Translations under genes and position numbers: made by a program
Shown: positions 45,000-57,500 of the stretch, in pieces
Position numbering within the stretch: the stretch's first letter is position 1
Layout: every line of letters begins with the position of its first letter
Assembly: GCA_019722365.1 (NCBI GenBank)
Contig: JADFUC010000912.1
Span: 113,412-177,411, forward strand
Length of the DNA stretch: 64,000 nt
DNA from: Lithospermum erythrorhizon
Lineage: Eukaryota > Streptophyta > Magnoliopsida > Boraginales > Boraginaceae
Direction: 5' to 3'
Notes under the pieces: generated by a model
Databases searched by the model: none
Seen by the model: the letters and a program-made list of their open reading frames with translations, nothing else
Told to the model about the DNA's origin: nothing

Positions 45000-47900
45000 T
45001 GAAGAGTACATTATTTGACCTTGATGTCAAAGATACTGTACCATGTTCTGTCTCTATGGTTATGGTTGTTGCTTTCGCAGAGATCAACTCATACACTCAT
45101 TTTACAAGTAGTTAGATTAAATGTATTGAAAACTATTTATGGTAATTGTAAAATGTAATTTTGTCTCCAAAATTTTTGTCTTTGATGTTGTAGATTGTAC
45201 GTTCGTGCTTAATATTACCAACACATATGAAATCTGATCCCTAATAGATATACGGAGTAATTGTTAAATGGTTGCACTCATAATCATTTTGTATAATCCC
45301 TTCATCCCAAAAGAACGTTATTTTCAATCTTTTTTTAGTTATTATATATAATTTTCAATTTTATTATTATTTATATTGTTAAGAGTTTATAGGATCCATA
45401 CTAAAACTAACTATTTATAGATGGATAATGAAGCACGGGACTTTGTTAATATACCCAGAAGCTCCCGCACGTGTAACGCGATCCACTTGGATCACATCTA
45501 TGGGGTTTATACAACGGGACTGGCTCATGATACCATCTTTAAAAAAATTGATTTTAACATGAAACCCATGACTCTTATATATTAATTATATTGGAGTAAT
45601 ATTTATCATTGTTAATAAGGGTCTAATTTTCTATTTGTCCTTATATTATGAGTTTATTTTCAATTTATCCCTTTGTGATTTCCGGCTTTGTCCAGCCTTT
45701 ATCCTCTATGCTTTTCTTTCTTGTCCTGGCCTTTGCCTCTAAAACTATTTTTTTATCTCAACCAACTCGATTATACACATTTAACAACATAAAAATGTAT
45801 TAAAAATATAAAATGTCTATTTTACCCTTAATTAGAACTTTCTCAAATATTACATTTGAAAATAGAGGCTTATTTTTAAATACTTTAACATATGAGGCTA
45901 TTTTATAATAAGTACAAATAAAAAATTGAAAATAAATCTCGCCCTTCCTTCTTCAAGATACCCCATCCCACCTCCATCCCTATTCCTTGTTGTCACAGAA
46001 CCTCCCTCTCTCAAATATCACCATTTCCAATTCATCAACCCCTATAGTATAGGGGCGGTAAATAGCAAATTAGCCTTAATAAGGAGTATATGTTTGGTGC
46101 ATTTGCCCACTTGACTTAACTAAATATATACGCTAAAACATTAGTAGAAAATAATAATATTAATCTGCCGTAATTTGTTTGGAAACGACAAAGTTGGTGT
46201 TGCCGTTCACATTCGGATGAATCATGATTATATGTGACTGCTGAGCCGTATCTTTAATTTAATAGAACTATTCGGCCCAATCTCTTAATTCATTCGAATT
46301 TAATGTTAATACTCCGTATATATTTAGAATAAAATGTACAGTATCAATTTGACCACTATTTGGGCCAAATGTCAATGTGCTCATGTGCAAGTGTGCAACT
46401 GAGTCCCACTAAATCCACACTCCAAACAGTGTTAAGAAATATGTGAAATGTTTATTTTGCCCCTAAATAAAACTTCCTCAAACACTACACTTACAAACAG
46501 GAGCAGAATCATTTCCATATCTTTTAACACCTGCTCGGAGCGACTTTTAGCCCAAAGTGGTAGGGAGGTAATTACTATATACTAGGCTTCTAACGTTCTA
46601 AGTTTCTGCTTTTGAACTAAAACTGTAACTTTAAATCATTTCATATGTTCTTCAAAGGCCGAACTCTAAATCTGCCTGTCTGTTTCGGTTAAATTTCGGT
46701 TTTGAAACAATTTTTGAGCATATCTTCTTGAACTCAAAATTAAGTCCTTAAACTAGATTTAATCCATGTAATTTCAATCAACTCCTTTAAGATTACTATT
46801 CAATCTACATACACATTTACACAATACCACTCTTTATACATATCTTTGAATTCTATATTATTACTTTTAAAAAAAAATATTTATATATATTTTATTTCAT
46901 TATATCAATAATGAACAAAGAATTAAATTTTTCTTAAAATGTGCACATACAAATACTTCGCAAGATTTTGAAAAGGATAATAAATAAAAATTAAAAATCC
47001 ACATAAAATTTAGAATCGGCTCGTTCGGTTATTTTGCCGAACTCTAAATTAGTTCGGTTCTTCCGACCAACTCTAAATCTGCTCGTTCCAAAATTTCGGG
47101 TTCTTTTTCGTTCTGTCGATCGTTCCGATTTTGTGTATCAATTTACTATACACACACCCAAATAGTGTTTTTTAATGAAATGATAATTTTGCCCTTAATG
47201 AAACTTCCTAATTACTACACTTGCAAATAGGGGGGCAAATAGTTATTTCATCCCTAAACAAAAACACCTGCTTAGCTATGTATAATGCCTCAAGTAGTGG
47301 AGGTTATCTGCCTCAGCCTAAACCGAAACTCACCGAACCGGGCCAAGGCGAATCAGAGAGTAGGGCTCCAAAAATCTATTTCGATTCTTAATATGGAACA
47401 CTTAAATTTTTTAAACCTAAGTTGCATAATAAATTTTTAAACCTAAGTTGCATAAATTTATCAATGAATTTTTACTTAATATGTGAACACAAAAATATAA
47501 CTAGATTTAGATTAAAAACAAAACAAAAAATTACTTTTAAAAATTCTGTTATAACATTATAATTTTTTCGACTTAGGTAATATAACAATAAAGAAACAAA
47601 TTACTAAAGTCACATGAGAAATTTAGAATATCTTGTTAAAATATTGAAAAAACAAATGATAATAGAGATGTCACACTAAACAACAAAAGTAAAGCAAGTA
47701 AATTAAAAAATTACAATGTATCATATTTAGTTATGAAAAAAATGAAAATAGATAATTTTACGCTGGAAAATAATAATGTTGAAAAAGAATAGATTGTTTA
47801 ATAAAAAATGTAGTTATTTACTTGTGATGTTCAAAAAAGAGCCTAGGAGTTGGTTTTGTAAGTCTTCTATAGTCATTTGATCAAAATCAATTTATTTAGC

Positions 47901-48228
47901 ACAATCGTACACAAAAAGTAAAACCCTTCCATACAGTGTTTTAAAACTCATGACTCCTCTGGAATTTTATGGAACTATTAACATTGCAGCAACTGGGATA
48001 CAGCAACTTTGTTGGATACATTAATGCATACATCATTTATATATAAATACTTTCGACATTTGGGGGTCCCTTAAAAATCCCTTGGGCCTGGTGGTCACCT
48101 ACCAAGCACTACCTCTGCCTACTCTGAATTTGGTTGGAAAAAAATGTAATCGAACCAAAATGGTAAAAAAAATATCATACCGACAAAATTTTATCAGTTT
48201 CGGTTTTAGCATAAATCGAACCGAATCG
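45000..48228. other. Spacer with a direct repeat pair
   Basis: Segments 46340-46520 and 47130-47285 are direct repeats (ATCAATTT.., CCAAA(C)AGTGTT.., TTTTGCCC(C/T)TAA.., ACTTCCT.., CACTAC/TACTACACTTRCAAA.., ACACCTGCT). A weaker relative lies at about 45800-45900. Between the pair, GAACTCTAAATCTGC and TTCGGTT words recur. No gene is seen. 45925-46130 is open on plus for 62 codons but has no domain. Confidence 0.5.
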
Positions 48229-48392
48229 AATATATATATATATATATATATATATTTTGTTTTAAAATATTTATATAATTGTTTTTATTTTTATTTATTA
48301 TTATTATTTTTTTTAAGTTATTATTATTATTTTTATTATTATTATTATAATTATATTAATAATAATTTAATAATAAGAATTATTATTAATAT

Positions 48393-48427
<35 letters not shown>

Positions 48428-48435
48428 AATAATAT

Positions 48436-48466
<31 letters not shown>

Positions 48467-48973
48467 AATGTAAAAACAATTATAATAATAAAAATAAAAA
48501 ATAATTATACTAATGCAAAGGAAATAATTTCCAGATATTAGAAGACATGCAAGACGCACAAGACCCAAATGAATCATTACAAATTGAAGATATTATTGAA
48601 GCCTTCAAAGAAGAATTGAAGGAAAAAATAATGAGAGAATCCTCCAAAAAATCCACAATGGAAAATAGAAAACAAAGATAAAATGTTGTATTTTAGTTAT
48701 CATTTTTAATATTATTACTTTATTATTGTTGGTTATTATATTTATTATTATGAATATTTCTATTTATTATTTTATTTATTATTATTTTATTTATTATTTA
48801 TGTCTATTTATATTTATATTTTATTTTTATTATTATTATATTTTGTTATTATTGTTATATTTTATTATTTTTAATTTATTTCTATTTTTGTTATATTATT
48901 ATTATTATTATTTTAATTATTTTTATTTTTATCATTATTTTTATTATTATTACAAAATAATAACAATAATAAT

Positions 48974-49036
<63 letters not shown>

Positions 49037-49160
49037 CAATAATAAAAACAATAATAAGAATAATAATAAGAATAATAAATAATAATAAGAAGAATAAGAA
49101 TAATAATAATAACAATAATAATAAGAAGCTAACAATAATAATAATATTAATAATAACACA
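48229..49160. repeat. Large ATT/AAT microsatellite complex
   Basis: (TA)n at 48229-48254, then TTATTATT-rich sequence switching to AATAATAAT at about 48375-48475. An island of about 200 bp follows (about 48490-48690), then a second TTA-rich (about 48700-48950) to AAT-rich (48955-49160) switch. Each T-rich to A-rich switch makes an imperfect palindrome. The array runs straight into copia integrase sequence at about 49165. Confidence 0.88.
48540..48690 (+). other. Unique island between two ATT/AAT arrays
   Basis: A plus frame reads MQDAQDPNESLQIEDIIEAF then KEELKEKIMRESSKKSTMEN, a charged helical stretch of about 45 codons with no array-like codons. Not recognised. It may be a scrap of a gene or retroelement gag around which the arrays expanded. 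Confidence 0.35.
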
Positions 49161-49164
49161 ATGA

Positions 49165-51691
49165 TAAGCTGCGAATCTTGCCTTGGACAAAAATGATCAA
49201 AATTCATCTCTTAATCGATTCCAATGAAAGTGGCAAGTGATTTATTTGGGATCATACACACCGGCGTAGATAGCCAATGAACACATCTACAAAGAGGAGG
49301 TTATAACTACTTCATTACATTTACCGATGATTACAGAGATACCAAGTTTTGTGTATCCGATGAGACACAAAACGAAGTCCTTTGAGAAATCTGCTGAGTT
49401 CCAAAATGAAGTACAAAATCAATCAACAAGACAATAAAGATTCTCCGTCCGATAGAGGTCGAGAATATTTGAGTCACTCTAGTTCAATACTCATCTAGAG
49501 AGGTGGTATTGTTTCACAACTCACTCCTAAGCAGAACGCCACAAAGATAATGGCGTGTCCGAAAGGAGAAATCAACCCCTTCTTGGCGGTTCGGCTCCAG
49601 ATGAGCCTATCCGACGACCAAGCACTTCTCGGGGATATGCACTTCTAAGCGATTAATTACCTTAAATGTGATGTCCAACAAAAAGTCGTAAGTAGAGAAA
49701 CTCCCATGAACTGTGGCTCGGGAAGATTCCTTAAGTTAGTTTTTCAGATTTGGGGTTGTGAAGTTTATGTTAGCATTAACAAAGGATAAACTTGCGCCCA
49801 AATCCGATAATGTTATTTCATAGGATATCCAAAGGAAAACAATTGGTTAACATTACTCTACCTAAAGCATGAGAATAAAATCTTCACAGGAAGCATTATG
49901 AGTAAGCTCTTGAAAAGGAATATCTATTCGTATGACTAGAAATAATGGTGTTCACCTCGATGGTGCTTCAAGGATAGTCAATGTCGATGCATCTAATGAC
50001 TAATTCACAAGAATTGACACTTCTTCATAGAAGATCCAGCTTGATCCACATGAAGTTATGGAAGAACCAAACCCTTGGGGAGATCCAACGGGGATCGTCA
50101 CGAACCAGAGCGCTGGTATGGTGAAGCTTTCATCATTGAAAGTGATGAGCCCACTTCTTACAAAGAAGAGATAAATAGAAAGGATGCTGACAAATGGCAA
50201 ATAGCCATGCAATCTGAGATGTATTCTATCTACCTGAACAAGGTTTGGTCCTTGTTGGATTTACCAAATGGGGTTCGCCCTATTGAATGTAAAATGTGTA
50301 TTTAAGAAGAAACATGTGATAAAGACGAAACGCCGATGTTTTCAAAGCCAGAGTTGTAGCGGTAAAGTTGCTTCAAACAAGCCTCCACACGGGACTATGA
50401 CAAAAACCTACTAGCCATTGCCGCATGACTATGAAATATGGCAAATGGATAAAAGACCTGCTTCCTAATGGAACTCAGAGGAGGATATGATATGGTACAA
50501 CCTCCAAAGTTTTTATATGTCCCAAAGGACCTAAGAAAGTATGCAAGTTGCAGTCCATTTATGGTCTTAAGCAGGCATCCCACAGTTGAAATCTACGTTT
50601 TGATGAATCAATTAAAGATTTTGGTTTCATCAAGAACGAAGAAGAATCTTGTGTATACAAGAAGGTAAGTGGGAGTTATGTATCATTCATAGTCCTGTAT
50701 GTCGATGACATACTTATCATTGGAAACAACGTAGAGTTACTGAACTCAGTCAAGGATTGGCTGTGTAAATGTTTCTCAATGAAGGACTTAGGCGAAGCAC
50801 AATATATACTTGGAATAAAGATCCATCGAGACAATAATCGGGCTTTATAATTGGACTTTGTCAGGATACCTATGTGAATAAGGTACTGCAAAGGTTCAAC
50901 ATGAGTAATTCCAAGAAGGGTAATCTCCCCATGAGACATGTGGAGTTCAACTGCCAGGCGTCAGTTGTCCCACTACTAGTGCTCTAGATGAACAAAATGT
51001 AAGGATGTACCTTACGCTTTCTCAAGCTATAGGATCCAACAAGTGTATGCCATATGCACTAGACCCGACATGTGTCTTATAAACCCAGTATAACTAAAGA
51101 GATACCAAGCTAATCTAGGTGAGAACCACTGATTAGCAGTTGGAAGTGCATCTTGAAGTATCTCGGTAGCCAACTAAAGATGCTTTCTTGGTATGGTAGA
51201 TAATGAAGTAAGAGTCGGGTACACCGATGTCGGGCTAACCGACAGAGACGACTATCGTTCTGCCTAGGTATGTATTTTGTTTCAATCTGTAGAGCAAGAT
51301 CTTGGAGGATTTCCCAAGGCAGTACCTGCTGCCGATTCTACCACGAAATCGAGTACATCGACGTCTCGAAACCGCTAAAGAAGCATTGATTAAGAAATTC
51401 ATGACTGAAGCTTGGTGTAGTACCTAGCATCGGTGACCAATCGACTAACTTTGCACACTATCAAGCGATAGCTCGCTAAAGAACCCGAGCACCCTCACAA
51501 CCAAGCACGCATCTGTAAAAAGTATCACCCACTGTAGATACGCTTAATAGAAGCGATATCAAAGCATGTAAAGTAGCAATGAGGTCAATCTGCCAACCTC
51601 TTTACCAAACCACTAAGTCGCAAAGCATGATGAGTATGCCGCTAACATAGGTCTTAGACGCATGTCGCAAAGGCGTAGGTTAAGTGGGTGC
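49165..51691 (+). mobile_element. Decayed Ty1/copia body (IN-RT-RH)
   Basis: It opens inside the integrase region (CESCL.., then RGGYNYFITFTDDYRDTKF at about 49298-49345, including the first catalytic Asp region). RT remains as VWSLLDLPNGVRPIECKM (about 50243-50297) and LYVDDILIIGNNVELLNSVK (about 50697-50755, with the intact YVDD box), then MKDLGEAQYILGIKIHRD (about 50780-50835). RNase H follows in shifted frames (GYTD.G at about 51220; DIKACKVAM at about 51557; FTKPLS at about 51602). The gag and protease halves are missing: the 5' side has been replaced by the AAT array. The end adjoins the LTR at 51692. Confidence 0.82.
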
Positions 51692-53220
51692 TGTAAGATG
51701 TATCTATTATAAGTTAGCGTGAACAAATATTTGAATATCACGCTCTTATATTCTAGTATATTTGTTTACTTCGCCTATATATGTTTAAATTTACATATAA
51801 TGTACATGTATTGTATTCATGAAAGAAAAGTTAAATCCCTAGGTTGGGTTCATGTTTTCTAAGGTGAGGCAACATGAATTGTTGATTACACCTCTTCAAG
51901 CCTAGAAACATGATAAATCTCAAAGGCCGTCGACGCCGATAGTTAGATGCATGCTAATCATACATGACTACCATGGTGTTTTGATTAGCGACAAGATTGG
52001 TCACGTTAGCTCAGCAGACTAGATCATCACCATGGGCCGGTCCTATGATCGGGGAGCCGGTACGACCGAAACGAATTCATGTAAGATATTTATATTTCCT
52101 TGTCTCCGTGGTATTTTTTTAGAATTTTAGGTTCGATAATTCTTTATTCATTATATATAACTATTCGTGTTAGCTATAAGCTCTATATTTTAACTATGAC
52201 CAAACGCCCCGCTAAGCGGAGATTTCCAGGAATTGATTCCCTTTATTGTGTCTGCTATACAATTGTGTATCAATTCATTTACCGGTTTGGTTAAATGAGA
52301 TTACCTGAACTTAGTGTTCACCTTAGTAATTGTATATTACTAGTGTGGGTTCTCATGATAATTTAAGGGTTATGAGCGATTATGATTTTACTCATTAATC
52401 GTTATAATAATAGTAATTGGTCAATTAATATTATTATACAACTTACTATTATTATCCGAGCCTAGATGTCACACACATACAATGATATATTTTAATAATA
52501 TTTCATGAATGAAATTAAATCCAGACTCAGATATGGAGGAATGTAATCCTCAATATTTATATATTTGTCAAATATATGATGAACATCAATTGGTTAACTT
52601 GCAAGTTTAATCACTAAGTGGCTGAAATTTGATGAATAACTCGAAGTTATTCGATAGTGACTGCTAGTATTTTAATTGACTCATAGTTAATTAAAATAAC
52701 AACTCACTTTCTGCAGTTCATTATTTAATTGTGGGCTCATAAGGGTCTACTCTAAATAACGAGTTAAACTCCGATTTCTTAATTTGTTAAGTTTTAACGA
52801 GTGGAATTTGGGACTTGGTATTTAAAGAGGGGATTAGGTTTTTTTTATCATAAGAATCATTACATAAAAAAACCTCCACCCTCTAAGAAATCCCCCTCCC
52901 CATGAGAATCGGGAAGAGTTTTCTCTTCCAATTTCATTTCATCTTCAAACTCTAGCAAGTTCAAGTACTCGGTTCAAGCTTCCCTCTTGGTATGTGCACC
53001 TAGAGGATATCATCGTGTTGAACAAGCTTTAAAGAGGGATTTTGAAGGGGCTTTCTACTCGAGGTTGATTAAGTAGGATTGGGGTTCATTCGCTCGTTGT
53101 AAATGTATGAGTCTCGTGATTCATACATTTATTTTTGTGTTTAGATTAATATACATTAATTTGAGGATCCCATGGGCGACTGTGCTTTATCACGAATAAA
53201 TTGCATTTCAGATTTTAACA
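51692..53220 (+). repeat. 3' LTR of the 49165-51691 copia (1.53 kb)
   Basis: It begins TGTAAGATGTATCTATTATA right after the end of the RNase H region and ends ..GATTTTAACA. Inside are TTTATTGTGTCTGC.., a TATTTAAAG box near 52819 and a CT-rich leader (52860-52990). No 5' partner is present in the window. Confidence 0.6.
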
Positions 53221-53235
53221 TGCATATCCCTCAAA

Positions 53236-53880
53236 AAATCGACGGGCAGCTCGGACGTGTTTCATCATGGATTTCTCGAACCATATCCAATAATGTTCGA
53301 TTTCTCCTTTCGGATACACCATTATGTTGAGGTGTTCCAGCGGGAGTGAGTTGTGATATAATACCACACTTTGAGATGTGCTTTCAAATACATAGCTTTA
53401 AGTATTCTCCGCCGTAATCGAGAACCTTAATCATTTTATCGAAGCTGTTCTCAACTTCTTTCTAAAAACTCTTTGAACTTTTCAAACCTTCATTTTATAC
53501 TTCAAAGAGAGGATATATAACCATATCTAATGTAGTCATCAAATGAAAGTACCTAAGTACGAGTAACCCGCTCTAGCAGAGTATTCATTGGTCCATATAC
53601 ATCAGTATGTATGATACCCAATAAATATGTTGCCCTTTCACTTATACTAGTGAAAAGTGATTTGGTCATCTTGTCTATCAAGCATGATTTATATTGATCA
53701 TATGGTTCAAAACTGCATTTATATCAAAATTCCATCAGCATTTAATTTCTTAATGCACTTATCACTTATGTGACCAAGTCTGCAATGTCACAAATAGGAG
53801 GGATTCAAGTCATTTGACTTATTCCTCTTATTATTTATGTTGTAGGTCTCAACATTTGTATCCAATACATAGAGACCATT
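53236..53880 (-). mobile_element. Copia integrase scrap, minus strand
   Basis: On the minus strand (53880 to 53236) frames read YLWHCRLGHISDKCIKKLNA (about 53735-53800, the GAG-pre-integrase HHCC start), then shifted FDKMIKVLDYGGEYL (about 53395-53440) and SQLTPAGTPQHNGVSERRNR (about 53292-53350). These are the zinc finger and the catalytic-core end of a copia integrase. Gag, RT and LTRs are absent. It is wedged between two plus-strand copia elements. Confidence 0.8.
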
Positions 53881-53897
53881 CCTTTATTTAGATGCAA

Positions 53898-53900
<3 letters not shown>

Positions 53901-53967
<67 letters not shown>
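53901..53967. repeat. (AT)n microsatellite
   Basis: About 33 uninterrupted AT units at the junction of the inverted integrase scrap and the next LTR. Confidence 0.97.
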
Positions 53968-53969
<2 letters not shown>

Positions 53970-54554
53970 TTCAATATATATTATTACTATTTAGACAATT
54001 GGTATTTAGGAAAATAAACGTATTGATATTTCAAGGGTTACGATGGCTTACTAGAGTCTCATTAATCTATATTAAATATAATATTCACCACAATATTTAA
54101 TATATTACTTTGTCAATTGGTCCTAAGAGGTCACACACATACGATAAACCAAACTACTTTTAATAAAATGTACTAAGCAAACTTCCCGGTATAAAGTGTA
54201 AATTGAAAGAAACATTCGACGGAGAATCGAAATAAGGTTTCGAGCTAGACTGGGGTTTGGACCGAGTAGTGGTCGGCTATCAGATTAAAGAGAAGTTAGA
54301 GTTTGTGTAGGATTATTCTCCTACAACTCTTAGGATTGCCTATTTAAAGTGGTTTAATTAACCTAAAACAACTTATGCTCATATTTTGATTTCTGCGAAA
54401 TCAAAACTCTCTCTCCATCCCCACCTCATATAGCCGAAAATCCTGTCTTCCAAATTCCACCGCTTCAATCCCGGCGGAACAAGGTACGCTTCTGATATTA
54501 TATTTTATCAATTAATCTAGTACGTAAGTATCAAGGCATAAATTAAATTTAACA
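53968..54554 (+). repeat. 5' LTR (3' part) of the next copia element
   Basis: The LTR ends AATTTAACA at 54554, followed two bases later by the primer site. It holds GGTCCTAAGAGGTCACACAC (also copia-LTR-like at 18645) and a CT-rich leader (54405-54480). Its start is hidden by the (AT)n tract. Confidence 0.65.
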
Positions 54555-57500
54555 ATTGGTATCATGAGCCACCTTCATATTGGATTAGTTGATCATTAGA
54601 TTAATCGAACCTGTCCTGCTTTATCGTGTATTCTATTGATAAATGTGTTAAACAATTCTATGCTCAATTGGTATTCGCGGAAGCTGCAAATACTGTGTAT
54701 TCTATTGATAAATTTGTTAAAAACAATTCTATGCTCAATTTATGCCTAATCTATGCTCAATTGATAATTTTAAACATTTTAACACATTTATGTTCCAATT
54801 CTATACAACAACGAGGACATACGGAAAGTTAACAATCTAGTATTAGATTAATATCATGTATCCGCTTCTTAATCTATACATGAATTCGGCTCTGTCAAGG
54901 ATTGTTAGATCTAACGGCCGAATATATCGGCTACGATACATAATAAAATTATGTTTCATATATTTGATATTGTATGTTATGATTATAGTGATTTTTTATG
55001 TTTATTTTACTCTATGTAATTAACATTGTGTGATCCAAAAATAAATATGAAGTTATAAATTAAGGTTAATAATCATATTTAATTCTGGCAATTATTAATA
55101 TTGAAAATTAATTTATCAAACAATAAGTTGCCAAAGTAACTCTCTTTGTGTAGATGAATTAATTTCATTGTTAAGACGGTTTTAGGTATTGAATTCCATG
55201 CGATTACTAATCAACCCAAAGGAGGATTATTAATTTGGCCGGATTTTAAGCATACCTGTGGTAATAAATATGTAACAATTATAAATTTTTCCATGTGAAT
55301 GTTAAGTCGGTCCAAAGAAAGACTTAATATTTGACAGGATATTATTGTTAATATTTGATTACTACATCAAGAGTACCACTTACAAGTTAATTTTTCTGTC
55401 CAAAGACTAAAAATTAATAGAGTACTAGGTATCTTGTCATGGGATTCGCCACTTATTGAATTTGATTATTATATTCTCATCATATAAATTTTAATGTGAG
55501 CTTTATTATATTTCAGTTAATACTTCTGCTTCTGTTATATCTGCCAATGTCAACTCTATCCCATTACTAAATGGGACCAACTTTAAGGACTGGAAAGAAA
55601 ATGTTAGTATTGTCCTTGGCTGTATGGATCTTGACCTTGCTTTAAGAGCGGATAAACCCAGTTCTCTTACGGCTGAAAGTACCGTTGATCAAAAGCGGGA
55701 CTTTGAGAAGTGGGATCGTTCTAATCGTATGTGTCTAATGATCAGAACAGGAATTCCGTAATCATTTAGGGTTCTCAGGTTAGGCCGAGGCCACGCTAAA
55801 GAGTTCCTTGAACAAATTGAGCAACGTTTTGTAAAAAAACGATAAGGCAGAAATAAGTTCAACTTTGTTGAACTTAATTTCTACAAGGTATAAAGGTAAT
55901 AAGGAACAAGTGGGAGTACATCATGAGATGTCTCATCTTGCTTCAAAAACTAAAGGTACTTTAAGTTAAGTCGCCTCGACGACTCTGTCGGGTGCATTTT
56001 AAGTTTTTTTGATCTCTCTTCCCCGCACAATTTAGCCGGGCTTAAGGTTAGCGATAATCACAAAAGGAGAAATGGTTCTGAACGGTGCCTATCTCTATCA
56101 GGTGTGCAAGAAGAGGACACACTTAAGCAAGAGAAGACCAGTACTATTTGGTAAGTGCATTTAAAGGCAAGCAAATCAAAAGGAAAAATTGATATGAAGT
56201 CGTTAGGCAGCCTAAAGACAAAAGAAACAACAACACAATAAGCTTCAAGGTGTTAGTTGTTAGCTTTGTAAGGTCAAGTAGACACGTAAAAGAAAGGATT
56301 GTACTCAAATATCACGCCATGCAAAGAAAGGTACGCATACTCTGCTTTGGTTTGTTCCGAGGTTAATTCTAGCTTCTCGCATCAGCCATACTTGGTGGGT
56401 AGATTCTCGTGCTACTACTCATATAAGTGTGTCTATGCAGGTTGCTTGAATTGTCGGCTATCCGCTTTGATAAAGAAAGATTCATTTATGTGAGTGATGG
56501 CAACCGCTAAGAAGCTCAAGCAATAGGAATTATTTAGGATTGTTACTAGAGACTGTTCTTATTTGGATTTGAAAGATATTGCTTGTAAATTGCCTTTTAG
56601 ACGAAATTTAAGCTCGCTTTCTACATTCGACAACTGGGTTATTCTTGTTCATTTAGAAATAAATAATCGCTTTTACTTCCCTATCTTTAAATTCGATATT
56701 ATTGGTACTTGTTCTTTGTCTTACTATGACAATCTATATTTGCTTGACACTATTGCTTCTTATAATGAAATCTTGCATACAAGTTTAAGAGGTACAAAGC
56801 GAAAATTAACTAATGAGAATTCTGCTACATTATGGCACAAACGTTTAGGGCATATATCTAAACAAAGAATTGAAAGGCTTGTGTCAAATAGAATTCTTGA
56901 TCCCCTTGATTTTTCAGATTTTCAAACCTGTGTTGAATGTATTAAGGGGAAACAGACAAACACAAGGAGATTTGAAGCCAATCGAACTATGGGTGTCTTA
57001 GAACTTATTCATACAGACATATGTGGACCATTTCCTACACCAGCTAGAAATGGTCAACATTATTTTATAACGTTCATAGATGATTTTTCTCGATATGGCT
57101 ATCTTTATCTCATTCATGAAAAGTCTCAATCACTGGATGTGTTCAAGCTTATCGGTGGAAAAACCAACTTTGGTAAAAAACAATTAAGGCCGTTAGATCT
57201 GACCGTGGTGGAGAATACTATGGTAGATATGACGGATCAGGTGAACAACGTCCAGGGCCATTTGCCAAATTCCTAGAGGAGTGTGGAATCGTACCTCAAT
57301 ACACCATGCCAGATCTCCACTATGAACGGGTAGCCGAGACACGCACGTAACATTAAAAGACACGTGTGAGGAGTATGATTACTACACTACTTTACCCGAA
57401 TCACTCGGGAGAAAGTAATTTAAGACCGCAATTATATCTTAAATCGAAGTTCCTACTAAAGCAACTACTAAACCCCTTATGAATTATGGACCGTAAGCAA

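Noticed and set aside
44833..45115. Two overlapping plus frames with hydrophobic stretches upstream of the PSY gene
   Set aside because: They lie in the PSY promoter on the opposite strand and overlap in two frames; the T-rich DNA explains the hydrophobic residues.
48726..49207. Open frames of 85-118 codons rich in Asn, Tyr, Ile or Leu
   Set aside because: They are translations of the ATT/AAT microsatellite on both strands and in several frames; they have no independent content.
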